From Variovorax sp. WDL1 (GTDB lineage: Bacteria > Pseudomonadota > Gammaproteobacteria > Burkholderiales > Burkholderiaceae_C), in NCBI RefSeq assembly GCF_001541225.1, contig NZ_LMTS01000026.1, positions 110,645 to 174,644 on the forward strand: a stretch of 64,000 bases of DNA, in the 5' to 3' direction. Positions 42,307 through 50,646 of this stretch are shown piece after piece. A program made the translations under genes and the position numbers. A model generated the notes under the pieces. That model saw nothing but the letters and a program-made list of their open reading frames with translations, was not told the origin of the DNA and searched no databases. Positions within the stretch are counted from its first letter, which is position 1; each line of letters begins with the position of its first letter.

Positions 42307-42861
42307 CTAGTGGGATTTCTTCTTCGCCGGCCCCTTGCGCCGGCGCTTCTTTGGGGTGAACTCAGGCACAACGGCGATGCCGCGTGACCGAAGCGCGCCG
42401 TTGGCCCAAGCGAGGTCCTCATCAGTTGCGACGGCCTTCATGCCGGTGCGCGTGAAGTACTCGACGGGCACGTCGATGACCTCGGCCCAATGCGTCATCC
42501 CATGGCGGCCGTTCTCTTTAACGGTCGCCAGGACGACCTCGTCGAGTTCGAAGAAGTGCTTGAACAGCTCGTCGGGCGTCATTCGTTCCGCGCGGACGAA
42601 CATGGCGGCCGCGCGGTCGATGCGCTTGACGCGATGGGCCCTACGCAATCCGTCGCACGTCCCCTTCGTGCAGAGGTGCTTCAGCGCGTCCATGGTGATG
42701 CCTACTATTGGCCAAGTGTGCTTGCCGACCGCCGCTGCCTCAAACGCGCGCTGCTTGTTTGGCGCCGGGAGGTCACGTACCTCGAATAGCACTTCATAAA
42801 GCCGATAAAGGTCAGCCTGAGCTTGCTTGCTCAAACTTTCGTGCCAAGGAATTGTTGCCAT
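42307..42861 (-). CDS. Hypothetical 184-residue protein with Lys-rich tail
   Basis: Not recognised. Helical throughout (LSKQAQADLYRLYEVLFEVR), with a C-terminal PKKRRRKGPAKKKSH tail that suits nucleic-acid binding. It could be a nucleoid- or plasmid-associated protein (inference). Confidence 0.6.
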   Translation of the reverse strand: MATIPWHESLSKQAQADLYRLYEVLFEVRDLPAPNKQRAFEAAAVGKHTWPIVGITMDALKHLCTKGTCDGLRRAHRVKRIDRAAAMFVRAERMTPDELFKHFFELDEVVLATVKENGRHGMTHWAEVIDVPVEYFTRTGMKAVATDEDLAWANGALRSRGIAVVPEFTPKKRRRKGPAKKKSH

Positions 42862-42981
42862 GCCTGAACTCTAACTCGGCTGGCGGCAGCCAGAGCGGTT
42901 CCGCTTGAGGGCCGAACCCTGCTGCGTGCCGTAGTGCTCGCCTGGCCTATTCGCTTGTGCTTTTCATCGGCAGGTACGGGC

Positions 42982-43506
42982 TCAGGCCGCGCCGCCGCCG
43001 TCCACCGCGCGGGTGCGCCAAGCGCCGTACAACGCGGCAGCGCCTGAGGCAGAAGTGCCCACCATCTGCCACCACGAGTTGTAAGCCCAGGCGTTGTACA
43101 TCCACAGCGCTGCGACCAGCACCATCACCAAGCGCAGGCCGACCCCGCGAAGGTAGAACATGGCCCAAGTGCCCAGCAGCGAACCGGCTGCGGTTGCCAG
43201 CGAGGTCCAGCCCTTCCAGGTCAGCGCGCTGGCGACAACGGTAATGGCGACAAAGCTGAGGCAGGCGAGCAACCTCGTCCTCGAGCTGCGTGTTTGCACC
43301 GCTTCCGCGGAGGCTTGGCGGCCGACGGAGACCGCGCTCAGCGCGGCCGCCGTGTGAGCTCCAAGCAGGAGGTTGTTCACCGCCCAGATGGCGGATGCGA
43401 TGCCCGTGGACTTGCGAAGAATCCTGTCGTTGGTGCCGACCAGGCTGAAAACAGTCAGCGCAAGTGCGACCAAGCCCGTGGCGTTGATGAGGTAAGTGGC
43501 GTTCAT
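42982..43506 (-). CDS. YgjV-family inner membrane protein
   Basis: The 174-residue protein has about five hydrophobic segments (LINATGLVALALTVFSLVG, LACLSFVAITVVASAL, MFYLRGVGLRLVMVLVAAL). The NDRILRKSTGIASAIWAVNN and LLGAHTAAALSAVSVGRQAS stretches match YgjV-like proteins. A GC-rich hairpin (AAGGGCCGGA/TCCGGCCC) directly before the start is unusual and could limit translation. Confidence 0.7.
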   Translation of the reverse strand: MNATYLINATGLVALALTVFSLVGTNDRILRKSTGIASAIWAVNNLLLGAHTAAALSAVSVGRQASAEAVQTRSSRTRLLACLSFVAITVVASALTWKGWTSLATAAGSLLGTWAMFYLRGVGLRLVMVLVAALWMYNAWAYNSWWQMVGTSASGAAALYGAWRTRAVDGGGAA

Positions 43507-43694
43507 AGGAAAGGGCCGGAGTGTTCCGGCCCCTGGAGTACAGGTAGTCTAGCAGACAGGCTAGGGATTACCCTGCAAGGGAGATATAGGCTTGAGGCAT
43601 GCGTGACGGAGTTCCTGCTCCGTAGTTGCGTTTCTCCATAAACTCAACGCTGGGAGCCCCAGAAGGCGTCAACCGCCCCTAAACAACTATTTCT

Positions 43695-44021
43695 ATGAAA
43701 CTTGCACTCGTAGTCGTCCTAAGCCTGCTTGCCTTGCCGGCAGTGGCCCAGACCCGCTCCTACCAACAAATCGGCGACACGACCTATGGCCCCAACGGCC
43801 AGACGTGGCAGCGAATCGGCGACACCACGTACGGGCCGCAGGGGCAGACCTATCAGCAGATAGGCGATACGACATACGGGCCCAATGGCCAGACGTACCA
43901 GCAGATTGGGGACACCACCTACGGGCCGAACGGACAGACCTGGCAGCAGATTGGTGACACCACCTATGGCCCCAACGGGCGGACGTGCCAGCAAATCGGC
44001 GACCAAACTTACTGCAACTAG
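43695..44021 (+). CDS. Secreted protein of tandem 15-residue repeats
   Basis: The signal peptide MKLALVVVLSLLALPAVAQ is followed by five full repeats of IGDTTYGPNGQTxQQ (45 bases each, 43770-43994) and a partial sixth ending DQTYCN. Codons differ between repeats while the protein repeat is kept, so selection acts on the protein. The last two repeats bring the only cysteines. A surface or periplasmic beta-solenoid or adhesin-like role is possible. No neighbour gives more. Confidence 0.8.
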   Translation: MKLALVVVLSLLALPAVAQTRSYQQIGDTTYGPNGQTWQRIGDTTYGPQGQTYQQIGDTTYGPNGQTYQQIGDTTYGPNGQTWQQIGDTTYGPNGRTCQQIGDQTYCN

Positions 44022-44045
44022 AGAGCTGGCGGGGAAAGGGCTGCG

Positions 44046-44963
44046 CTAACCCTTCGGCACACTAAGCGTGATGTCTTTAGTCGAGCCGCCCTCAACCTGC
44101 ACAATGCCATCCACCCGGACCTCGACGTTTTTCTCATCAGTGCCTACAAGCCCGACCTTGTAAGTACCAGGTGCGACGCTCGGGAAGACCACGCTTGAAT
44201 CGACGCCGGTGCGCTTTTCGGTGTGGTCCCCTACGGTGACGACAACCTCGCGTCCCTTTAGACGGTCCGGCGCGCCCGCGAAATTAACCTTTAGGGTTGC
44301 GGGGGACGCGGCTACTGCTGCCTTCCCTGCTGCAGTGATGAGGCTTTGGGTAGCGGTCGTTTGACTGGTAGTGAGCGCCTTTAGCTGGTCGACCGCCTTT
44401 ACAAGCTCACTACTCCATTTCGACGTCTCAGACTCCATGACCGCGCGCGAGTTTGCGACCATGGTCTTGAGCAGAGTCAGCGCCTTCACCTGTTGGTCCG
44501 CGGACGCGTTGCCGTCATTGGCCTCCCAGCCAATCGTGCACAGCCTCCAGTCGAATTGGGCAGCGAGCATCTGTGAGTTCAGCTTCATGGCGGCCTCCGT
44601 ATACCGCACCCAAGTACCCGTAAACATCAGGACTTGGTTCGCAGCCAGAAGGAAGGCCGCTAAAGCCGCAAGTGCCAAGGCGAATTGAGCCGGATTGGCG
44701 AACGTCAGGCCGAGGAAGCTCGGGGTCCAGCTTTGGTCGGTGAAAGCAAGAAAGGCTGCAAAGCCCAGCAATGCGGTCGACCCAACTAGCGTGACCCGCG
44801 AGAGCAAGTAGTAAGCGCGCTTCCTCGGGATGTACCAGTCATGGTCCTTTTGCAGAACCCCTATGACATCACTGTACAACTCGTAGAGGTGCTCCCTTTT
44901 AACCGGTTTTCCCTGTTCCGGGAAACGCAAAGTGACTTCGTTCGTTTTTGCCAAGCCGTTCAT
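44046..44963 (-). CDS. SLATT-domain membrane protein with C-terminal beta domain
   Basis: The 305-residue protein opens with LYELYSDVIGVLQKDHDWYI, the SLATT pattern in which a DWY motif precedes two membrane helices (near 50-75 and 88-112). A helical cytoplasmic segment follows (120-210). Residues 225-305 are a beta sandwich (VVVTVGDHTEKRTGVDSSVV, GTYKVGLVG) of PEGA or carboxypeptidase-regulatory type. SLATT domains are pore-forming effectors in nucleotide-signal defence systems; no cyclase is next to it. Confidence 0.65.
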   Translation of the reverse strand: MNGLAKTNEVTLRFPEQGKPVKREHLYELYSDVIGVLQKDHDWYIPRKRAYYLLSRVTLVGSTALLGFAAFLAFTDQSWTPSFLGLTFANPAQFALALAALAAFLLAANQVLMFTGTWVRYTEAAMKLNSQMLAAQFDWRLCTIGWEANDGNASADQQVKALTLLKTMVANSRAVMESETSKWSSELVKAVDQLKALTTSQTTATQSLITAAGKAAVAASPATLKVNFAGAPDRLKGREVVVTVGDHTEKRTGVDSSVVFPSVAPGTYKVGLVGTDEKNVEVRVDGIVQVEGGSTKDITLSVPKG

Positions 44964-45472
44964 TCGAGCCTCCAGTCAGGTCGACATGCGAAGGCGCGCA
45001 CGCTTTGACCAGTCCCGGCCATTTTCGACGTGCGCTTCCGCGGGACCCGTTTGTTGGAGTTGTCGATTTCAGCGTCCAGGGCGCAGTGTCGATAAGCCGA
45101 ATAGGCTTGTCAAGGTTCTAGGTCGAGGGAGGCCAGCAGCGGCGTTGTCGAAGGTCCGAGCCATGCGGCGAACCGGCGCGACCGGATGTCCGAGCGGCAA
45201 TGCGTTGGCCAGGAAGACCGCAGCCGTGCTGCCGACAGCCAGGAAGGCGTCGCAAGCCACGGCGGCATCGCGTGCCGCTGACAGCAGGTGCGCATCCAGC
45301 GCCTTCCGGCCATACCTTGGGCGGAAGGCGCGGTGCGAGCATCATCGCGGTGAACATGGAGCCAATCGAGCTCGACGAGGTCGCAACGATTGTTCTCCAT
45401 GGAGCTGCCGAGCTCTTGCGGTCGGAACTGTTGGCCCAGCTCCGTACGCTTTCGGCGTGTTAGCCTGGCCCT
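44964..45472. other. Gap with possible gene remnants
   Basis: On the minus strand near 45110-45300 a non-initiated frame reads ALDAHLLSAARDAAVACDAF and LAVGSTAAVFLANALPLG, faintly like the C-terminal strand of sirtuin-type NAD-dependent proteins. A 35-codon frame at 45356-45463 on the plus strand (MEPIELDEVATIVLHG) is also open. Neither is supported enough to call. Confidence 0.3.
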
Positions 45473-45781
45473 CTAGGCGACGCGGCGCTGCCCCGGCTCA
45501 GCTCCCGGGTCATGGGCGGCGAGAAGCTCCAACCCTTTGTACAGAATGCCGAACTTCATCTTCGTCTTGATAAGGCTGATGAGTTCATTGTTCCTTGGGC
45601 AGGCGACCACGAAGCGGCCATTGAATCCTTCGAGCAGCACGGGGACATAGGCGGTGTCAAAGGTGTGCTCGCCGCCGCAGCCGCACTTAAAGCTGTCTCC
45701 GTTGAATGTTGCCATATTTCGTAGCACGGGCATTACCCTTCCGCAGGTGCGCTCAAACGTTTGCCGGTCGACTACTTTCAC
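45473..45781 (-). pseudogene. Small zinc-site protein split from its start codon by TnpB element
   Basis: The remaining frame (VKVVDRQTFERTCGRVMPVL, then FKCGCGGEHTF with a likely metal site) begins exactly at the element's outer edge. Removing the element (45782-47127) joins ATG on the far side (minus strand, 47130-47128) to GTG AAA GTA, giving MVKVVDRQTF and about 103 residues. The insertion separates the native start and upstream region from the gene. The in-frame GTG could act as a weak replacement start. Confidence 0.75.
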
Positions 45782-45904
45782 CAGAAGCCAACGCGAGAGA
45801 AGCCCCGTCCCTTTAGGGCGGGGAGTGAATCGCGGTTGTTTGCAGCCGAAGGCGTTGCTCTATCTAAAACGCGCCGATACACTGTATGAAACAACAGTGC
45901 CGCG

Positions 45905-47110
45905 GTGTCCCTTCCCAGCTCTCCCCCGCTCTCGACCCGTGTCCTTCGGCTTCGGCTGAAGGACAAGCATGCGGCCGTGCTGCGCGCGATGGCGCGCGAC
46001 GTCAACCAGGTCTGGAACTACTGCAACGACCTCGGCCAGCAGGTGCTGCGCCGCGAGGGCCGCTTCATGAGCGGGTTCGACTTTCAGAAGTACCTCAACG
46101 GCGCAAGCAAGGAGGGCCTACTCGTGGGCTCTGCGGTGTTCCAGCAGGTCGCCGAGGAGTTCGCCACGCGCCGGCGGCAGTTCAAGAAGGCGCGCCTGCG
46201 CTGGCGCGTCTCCGACCCTAAGCGCGCGAACCGGAGCCTGGGGTGGATTCCTTTCAAAGCTCGCTCGCTGCGCTACAAGGGCGGGCAGGTGGCCTTCCAG
46301 GGCCATCTTCTGAGTCTTTGGGACAGCTACGGTCTCGCCGGCCACGAACTCGGGGCGGGCAGCATCAGCGAGGACGCGCGCGGGCGCTGGTACCTGAACG
46401 TCACGGTCAAGGTGCAGCCGAAGGCAAAGCCGTCGCCCGAGGGCCTCAAAGGTGCCATTGGTGCCGACCTGGGGCTCAAGAGCCATATGACCGACTCATC
46501 GGGGACCTCGGTGGACGCCCAGCGCTTCTATCGCGACCTTGAGCCGAAGATTGCCAGCGCGCAGCGCGCTGGCAAGAAGCACCGGGTGCGGGCGCTGCAC
46601 GCCAAGGTCGCCAATCGCAGGAAGGATTTCCTGCACAAGCTCTCCACCGCCCAGGCCTGCGGCCATGCGGCGGTCTTCGTCGGCAACGTCAACGCCGCTT
46701 CCCTCGCGAAGACACGACTTGCGAAGTCGGTGCTCGATGCAGGCTGGAGCAGCTACCGAACCATGCTCAAGTACAAGTGCGATGACGCAAGTGCTTGGTT
46801 CGCGGAGGTCGACGAATCCTTCTCCACTCAGGACTGCAACGTCTGCGGCACGCGAGCCGGCCCCAAGGGCCGAGCCGGGCTAGCCGTGCGGCAGTGGACC
46901 TGCCCCTGCTGCAGCACGCATCATGACCGGGACGTGAACGCGGCGCGCAACATCCTTGCGCGCGGGCTGGTGTGGCTTGAGAAGACGTTTTCCGCTGCGG
47001 ATTCGAGCTCGACAAAGAGTGCGGCCGCAGTGAATAAGGCACCTGGCCCTTTAGGGCTAGGTGCCGCGGCCGGGCATGGCCGTCCAGCGGTGGGAATCCC
47101 CGTGCTTTAG
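45905..47110 (+). CDS. tnpB: TnpB RNA-guided nuclease-like protein, altered RuvC II
   Basis: 401 residues, GTG start. GADLGL gives RuvC Asp188, and HDRDVNAARNIL gives Asp343. The second motif, usually with Glu (VxxExL), reads FVGNVNAASL with Gly260-Asn261. Glu304 in EVDESFST, just before the zinc finger CNVC (311-314) and CPCC near 334-337, might take its place, as in rearranged TnpB groups. It overlaps the element's right-end RNA. It is either an active variant or a binding-only protein. Confidence 0.88.
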   Translation: MSLPSSPPLSTRVLRLRLKDKHAAVLRAMARDVNQVWNYCNDLGQQVLRREGRFMSGFDFQKYLNGASKEGLLVGSAVFQQVAEEFATRRRQFKKARLRWRVSDPKRANRSLGWIPFKARSLRYKGGQVAFQGHLLSLWDSYGLAGHELGAGSISEDARGRWYLNVTVKVQPKAKPSPEGLKGAIGADLGLKSHMTDSSGTSVDAQRFYRDLEPKIASAQRAGKKHRVRALHAKVANRRKDFLHKLSTAQACGHAAVFVGNVNAASLAKTRLAKSVLDAGWSSYRTMLKYKCDDASAWFAEVDESFSTQDCNVCGTRAGPKGRAGLAVRQWTCPCCSTHHDRDVNAARNILARGLVWLEKTFSAADSSSTKSAAAVNKAPGPLGLGAAAGHGRPAVGIPVL

Positions 47111-47127
47111 GGCGGGGAGGATGTCAA
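46960..47127 (+). ncRNA. Predicted omega-RNA scaffold
   Basis: The 3' end of tnpB and right end hold three stems: GGCACCT/AGGTGCC near 47038-47065, CGGCC/GGCCG near 47069-47084, and CCCCGTG...GCGGGG near 47099-47117, ending GATGTCAA. By analogy with other TnpB elements the guide would be the flanking bases from 47128 (CATGGGATTCGTATTTCA). The 5' boundary is not visible. Confidence 0.6.
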
Positions 47128-47157
47128 CATGGGATTCGTATTTCAGGTCAGTTTAGG

Positions 47158-47187
47158 AAAAAGGGGGGCCGCAGCCGGGTAGGCTGC
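47158..47187 (-). terminator. Terminator of gene 47205
   Basis: GCAGCC-TACCC-GGCTGC on the minus strand, then GGCCCCCCTTTTT. Between it and 47130 lies the native upstream region of the split gene. Confidence 0.75.
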
Positions 47188-47204
47188 ACGCGTCGAAGAT
47201 TGGG

Positions 47205-48062
47205 CTAGACCCGGTTGGCCATCAAAACGACGGCCTCTCCGACGACTTTGCCGCCGACGTCGATGCGACGGTTTGGAGTTAAAAATCCGTCCGAGGTCAC
47301 CTGGTAGCCGGTGGCGTAGACCGAATGCTTGATGTTGCCGCCAATGGCGAGCACGAGGTCCGGGCCGACCGCAACCACGATGTCCGAATGGCAAGGGGTC
47401 TCAGGGTTCCTGGTCGCAGCCTGGAACTGCTGGAAGCTGAACGGCGTGTTGCGCCAGCTGCCGATGATGTCGCCCACCTGGGGCTTGGCCTTGTCGAGGG
47501 CAACGCCCCAGAAGGGGGCCGCGGTGTCGCCGCTGGCAGCCTTCCGGATGGAATCCCACATGTACTTCGAGTGCCCGATAGATTCAGGAAAGGCCTTGTA
47601 CCCCGGAACGGACTTCGCGGCGTTTCGCACCATCAGGGAGATGGCCACGGCGGACCAGGGCATGCCCTGGTCCTTGCCCGTCAAATTCTTGTTGAACGCC
47701 TTCCACATCTTCCCGACCATGCTGCTGAATGGCTCGACGTTCTCCTTGCCTTCGCCTTTCCTGAAGAGCAGCCACTGCTCCGCGGCCGTCGCGGCCAGGG
47801 TTTCGCGCGCCGGCGACGCGGGGTCCCTCAAGGTAGGCTGTTTGGCCGTGGTCCAGGAGATTCGGCCGTCCGTCAGGCCTTCGACGCAGAAGCCCTCGAC
47901 GTCCTTGCCGTCAACCTGAGTCTTGACCCGATGCCAGCCTGGCTGACCGCCGTCCAGCAGCTCGACCGACTGGCCGAGCGAGAGCTGGCCGATGGGCTCG
48001 TTCCCCTCGGTGCTGGGCGCACTGCGAAGGTTCACGGTTTGGACATTCACAAACTTCTGCAT
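47205..48062 (-). CDS. SH3-DUF2272 protein
   Basis: The 285-residue protein has an SH3-like N-terminus (MQKFVNVQTVNLRSAPSTEG, VELLDGGQPGWHRVKTQVDG). From about 110 a DUF2272 domain follows: GMPWSAVAISLMVRNAAK, FPESIGHSKYMWDSIRKA, WGVALDKAKPQVGDIIG, CHSDIVVAVGPDLVLAIGG. DUF2272 is an NlpC/P60-related fold, so cell-wall or peptide hydrolysis is likely. No signal peptide is present. GGAGGAGCGTTCG precedes the start. Confidence 0.75.
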   Translation of the reverse strand: MQKFVNVQTVNLRSAPSTEGNEPIGQLSLGQSVELLDGGQPGWHRVKTQVDGKDVEGFCVEGLTDGRISWTTAKQPTLRDPASPARETLAATAAEQWLLFRKGEGKENVEPFSSMVGKMWKAFNKNLTGKDQGMPWSAVAISLMVRNAAKSVPGYKAFPESIGHSKYMWDSIRKAASGDTAAPFWGVALDKAKPQVGDIIGSWRNTPFSFQQFQAATRNPETPCHSDIVVAVGPDLVLAIGGNIKHSVYATGYQVTSDGFLTPNRRIDVGGKVVGEAVVLMANRV

Positions 48063-48330
48063 CGAACGCTCCTCCAGCCTTGCCAACAATGGGGTCCAAG
48101 TGGACCAGAAACGTTAACTTTTGGCTACACCAATTTGATGACGACCTGGCGAGCCGCAGACATTTGCCATTCGTCGGCTCTTTTCAATTCAGTCGGCTAG
48201 CACGCCACCTAAATGCAACCCCAGGGGTGGGCCATCCGCTTTAGGCGCGGCCATTTCCTACCGCAGCTTGCTACACCCTGAAGAACTCACTCGCCGGCGC
48301 CTAGCCGGCTTTCTCTTTAGGACATCTGTG

Positions 48331-48816
48331 ATGGAAATGAAAACATGCGGCTGCTGCAAAGTGTGCAAGCCAAAAACTGATTTTTCAGTGAAGAACCGCC
48401 AAACCGGGCTGCTGCAATCCAAGTGCAAGGAATGCACGCGCAACTACTCGAAGAGCCACTACGCCGGCAACAAGCAGGACTACGTCGACCGCTCCGCTGT
48501 CCGCAAGAAGGTCGTTCGCGCCAGCTACGTCGCCCAGCGGGACGCCTACCTGGCAGGCTGCACCTGTTCCAAGTGCGGAGGAACTTCACAGCTCCAGCTT
48601 GTTGGCAAGGGAAGCGGCAAGTCGGTGCACGAGGTCATTGGCGGGGCACTCAGCCAGGAGGCGTTCGAGCTGGCGCTGCGCGACAGCTTCGTGCGATGCC
48701 TGCCGTGCAACGGCTTGGAGTTTGGGGCGGAGCAAGGCGAAGTCGGCGGCATCATAAAGGCAAACCGTCTTCAGCTGGAAGCGCTCATCTCGCTGGAAGA
48801 GGTCGCGGAGGCCTGA
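48331..48816 (+). CDS. Zinc-binding protein, HNH-endonuclease-like
   Basis: 161 residues from ATG 48331. KTCGCCKVCKPKTDFSVKNR and LLQSKCKECTRNYSK form the first zinc motif, typical of phage HNH-type proteins that start CxxCxxxKPxxxF. A second CxxC (CTCSKCGG) and CLPCN follow. The HNH catalytic histidines are not clear, so DNA binding without cleavage is possible. Confidence 0.55.
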   Translation: MEMKTCGCCKVCKPKTDFSVKNRQTGLLQSKCKECTRNYSKSHYAGNKQDYVDRSAVRKKVVRASYVAQRDAYLAGCTCSKCGGTSQLQLVGKGSGKSVHEVIGGALSQEAFELALRDSFVRCLPCNGLEFGAEQGEVGGIIKANRLQLEALISLEEVAEA

Positions 48817-48900
48817 CCCGCGCGGCGCAATTAGGTCCGGAGCAGGGCGGGGCGCCCCGCCGCCGCCTGGCCGTGCCAAGGGGCGGCGTCGCCGACGTCG

Positions 48901-48920
48901 CTACACGGAGTAGGTCAACT
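48901..48920 (+). promoter_or_regulatory. Promoter-leader block shared with 14287-14306
   Basis: CTACACGGAGTAGGTCAACT differs from the other copy at two positions; it lies 23 bases before gene 48943. Confidence 0.5.
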
Positions 48921-48942
48921 TTTTTACGAGGTAACTCTCTCC

Positions 48943-49305
48943 ATGAAAACTGTCAACGCTGCCATCGTCCCCAACAGCTGGGCAAGCTACGAACTGAGCG
49001 GTCGCCGCTCTATGTTCGATGGTGCTGCCCTCACGGCAATGCTGAAGCGCAACGAGCGTCGGAAGTCCCGCCACGCTTTGAACGCCGAACTCGCAAGTCG
49101 TAGCTTGGACGACATCCGTGAGGACTTCCAGCTCCTGAAGATGCCTGCCCCCAAGGCGCGCACGTTCCTCGAGCTGAAAATTCCGCAGTTCCTGCTTGAA
49201 AACGTCCCTGCTCCGACCCGGTTCAAGGAGGTCACCGTCGTTCGCAAGCGCGTCTCCCAACGCCGCCCGTCCGTCGAAACCCTCCGAATTCCGGCCGGCT
49301 GGTAA
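48943..49305 (+). CDS. Hypothetical 120-residue basic protein
   Basis: Not recognised. Starts MKTVNAAIVPNSWASYELSG, with many Arg and Lys (MLKRNERRKSRHALNAELAS). The leader is shared with gene 14323, so the two are likely regulated together. The terminator 49361-49393 follows. Confidence 0.6.
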   Translation: MKTVNAAIVPNSWASYELSGRRSMFDGAALTAMLKRNERRKSRHALNAELASRSLDDIREDFQLLKMPAPKARTFLELKIPQFLLENVPAPTRFKEVTVVRKRVSQRRPSVETLRIPAGW

Positions 49306-49360
49306 CCTGGCCATTGCAGGCAACTGCAAGACGCCCAAGTCGAACTTCTGTTCTGCTTCG

Positions 49361-49393
49361 AAACCACACCCTCACCGGTGTGGTTTTTCTTTG
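49361..49393 (+). terminator. Rho-independent terminator
   Basis: AAACCACACC and GGTGTGGTTT with a 6-base loop, then TTCTTT. Confidence 0.85.
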
Positions 49394-49545
49394 GACGCCT
49401 GAACTTAGCCCCAGCCAGCTAAGGCTCCTTCGGCCCCAGTCACTTCCGAGCCCTGCGTCAACATCGACCCGGGTGTCTTTGGTGTTTTAGGGCGCGGGGG
49501 AGCCAAGCGCTACACACGAGAGGACCACTACATCAAAGGCCATCC

Positions 49546-50052
49546 ATGCCAAAGCAAACCCAATCTACCCTCTCCAAGGTCAAGTCCCTCGTGGAAAAAT
49601 ATGTCACGGGGCGCCATCCGGACCTGGCCGTGGTCGAAGCCGACTTCGAGCACCGCTTCCATCCCAAGGCGGTGATGTTTTACAGCGACGACCCGAACCC
49701 TGATTTCCAGGGGTTCACCAAGAAGCCCGTCTTCGAGACGAACCTCTTGTTCGGCGAAATGGACGATGACCGCAAGTATCGAATCGAGCGCCGGGACGGC
49801 CTGACGTTCTACACGCGCTACGAGACTGGTAGCGGTATGGGCGTTTGCAACGTCTCAGGGCAAGCGCTTGAATGCAAGGAGGGCTCGCCCGCCGAGCGTG
49901 CGTTCCTGGAGCTTGCCCTGGCGGATGCGGTCAACGCCGCAGCAGAGCCCCTGCAATGCATCCTGAGCGATGCGCGCGAGGCCGGCCTGGCACTCAGCCC
50001 AAGAGCGTCGAAAGCGTTGCGAGCCAGCATTTTTCCGCCTGCCACCAAGTAG
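49546..50052 (+). CDS. Hypothetical 168-residue protein
   Basis: Not recognised. A helical start (LSKVKSLVEKYVTGRHPDLA), a beta-rich centre (DGLTFYTRYETGSGMGVCNV) and an Ala-rich helical end. It has no membrane segment. A CTACAC element near 49510 is the probable -10. The terminator follows at 50131. Confidence 0.6.
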   Translation: MPKQTQSTLSKVKSLVEKYVTGRHPDLAVVEADFEHRFHPKAVMFYSDDPNPDFQGFTKKPVFETNLLFGEMDDDRKYRIERRDGLTFYTRYETGSGMGVCNVSGQALECKEGSPAERAFLELALADAVNAAAEPLQCILSDAREAGLALSPRASKALRASIFPPATK

Positions 50053-50130
50053 GACAGCCTGGCGCGCCGCAACGTTCGCGCGCCTCCTCAGGAACATTGG
50101 TGCTCCAGGGCGCCCCCTACACCTCCTTCC

Positions 50131-50157
50131 AGCCGCCCACCCGGGCGGCTTTTTCTT
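50131..50157 (+). terminator. Rho-independent terminator
   Basis: AGCCGCCC and GGGCGGCT, then TTTTCTT. Confidence 0.8.
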
Positions 50158-50196
50158 GGTCGTGTGCGGCGCGCTGCCGATAGGGACATCGCGGTC

Positions 50197-50202
50197 CTAT
50201 AC
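50197..50202 (+). promoter_or_regulatory. CTATAC -10 of a leaderless gene
   Basis: Only six bases separate CTATAC from ATG 50209, so the transcript should begin at or beside the start codon. Confidence 0.45.
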
Positions 50203-50208
50203 CTTCGC

Positions 50209-50415
50209 ATGCTCCCCTACCAAGACCCTCACCACCCCGGAAATTCCGCAGAACACCACACGGGCAAGCTCTGCCTGTGGCGCTGCGGCCGGCCCGCCGG
50301 CACGGCGTGGGGCCCGCTCCTCTGCTTTCACTGCAATGTGCAGCGCATGGACAAGTTGACGGACCGGTTCAAGCTGCTCGAGGAGCATATGGAGCGCATC
50401 GCCGCCGGCCCATGA
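50209..50415 (+). CDS. Small zinc-ribbon protein, probably leaderless
   Basis: 68 residues (MLPYQDPHHPGNSAEHHTGK). CLWRC and CFHCN give two cysteine pairs of a probable zinc ribbon. The C-terminus is helical (MDKLTDRFKLLEEHMERIAA). No ribosome site is seen, and the -10 element directly precedes the ATG. Confidence 0.55.
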   Translation: MLPYQDPHHPGNSAEHHTGKLCLWRCGRPAGTAWGPLLCFHCNVQRMDKLTDRFKLLEEHMERIAAGP

Positions 50416-50646
50416 CCGCGCACCGTCGCTGAAAGTGCCGACTGACGGCATCGCGCCGCGGCGCGACTGGGCCTATGATGTTCTCGCGCGCTCGGTATAG
50501 CCGGGCGTTTGCGTCACCTTCGGGTGTGCCAATGACCAGGACGAGAGCATCTAGCACCATGCATATCGACTGCAGGCAGCAAGCGGCGCTTCGGCGTCGC
50601 TTGTCTTTGGGCTACCGTCCCCCCATGACCAGGCCTTGAGCCCTTA

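Larger units (their letters stand above)
45782..47127 (+). mobile_element. IS605-family TnpB-only element, intact copy
   Basis: The 1,346-bp element has TTCAC (45777-45781) at its left border and ends GATGTCAA at 47127, the usual right-end form of this family. Left and right ends fold into GC hairpins with TTTAG loops (45800-45824 and 47099-47119). There is no terminal inverted repeat or target duplication, as expected for single-strand transposition. No tnpA is carried; movement would need a transposase in trans. Confidence 0.92.

Noticed and set aside
43770-44018. CRISPR-like array
   Set aside because: The 45-base repeats are contiguous and in frame, encode a protein repeat and differ at synonymous sites.
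45110-45300. Sirtuin gene fragment
   Set aside because: Only one strand-like stretch matches weakly, with no start and no catalytic histidine.
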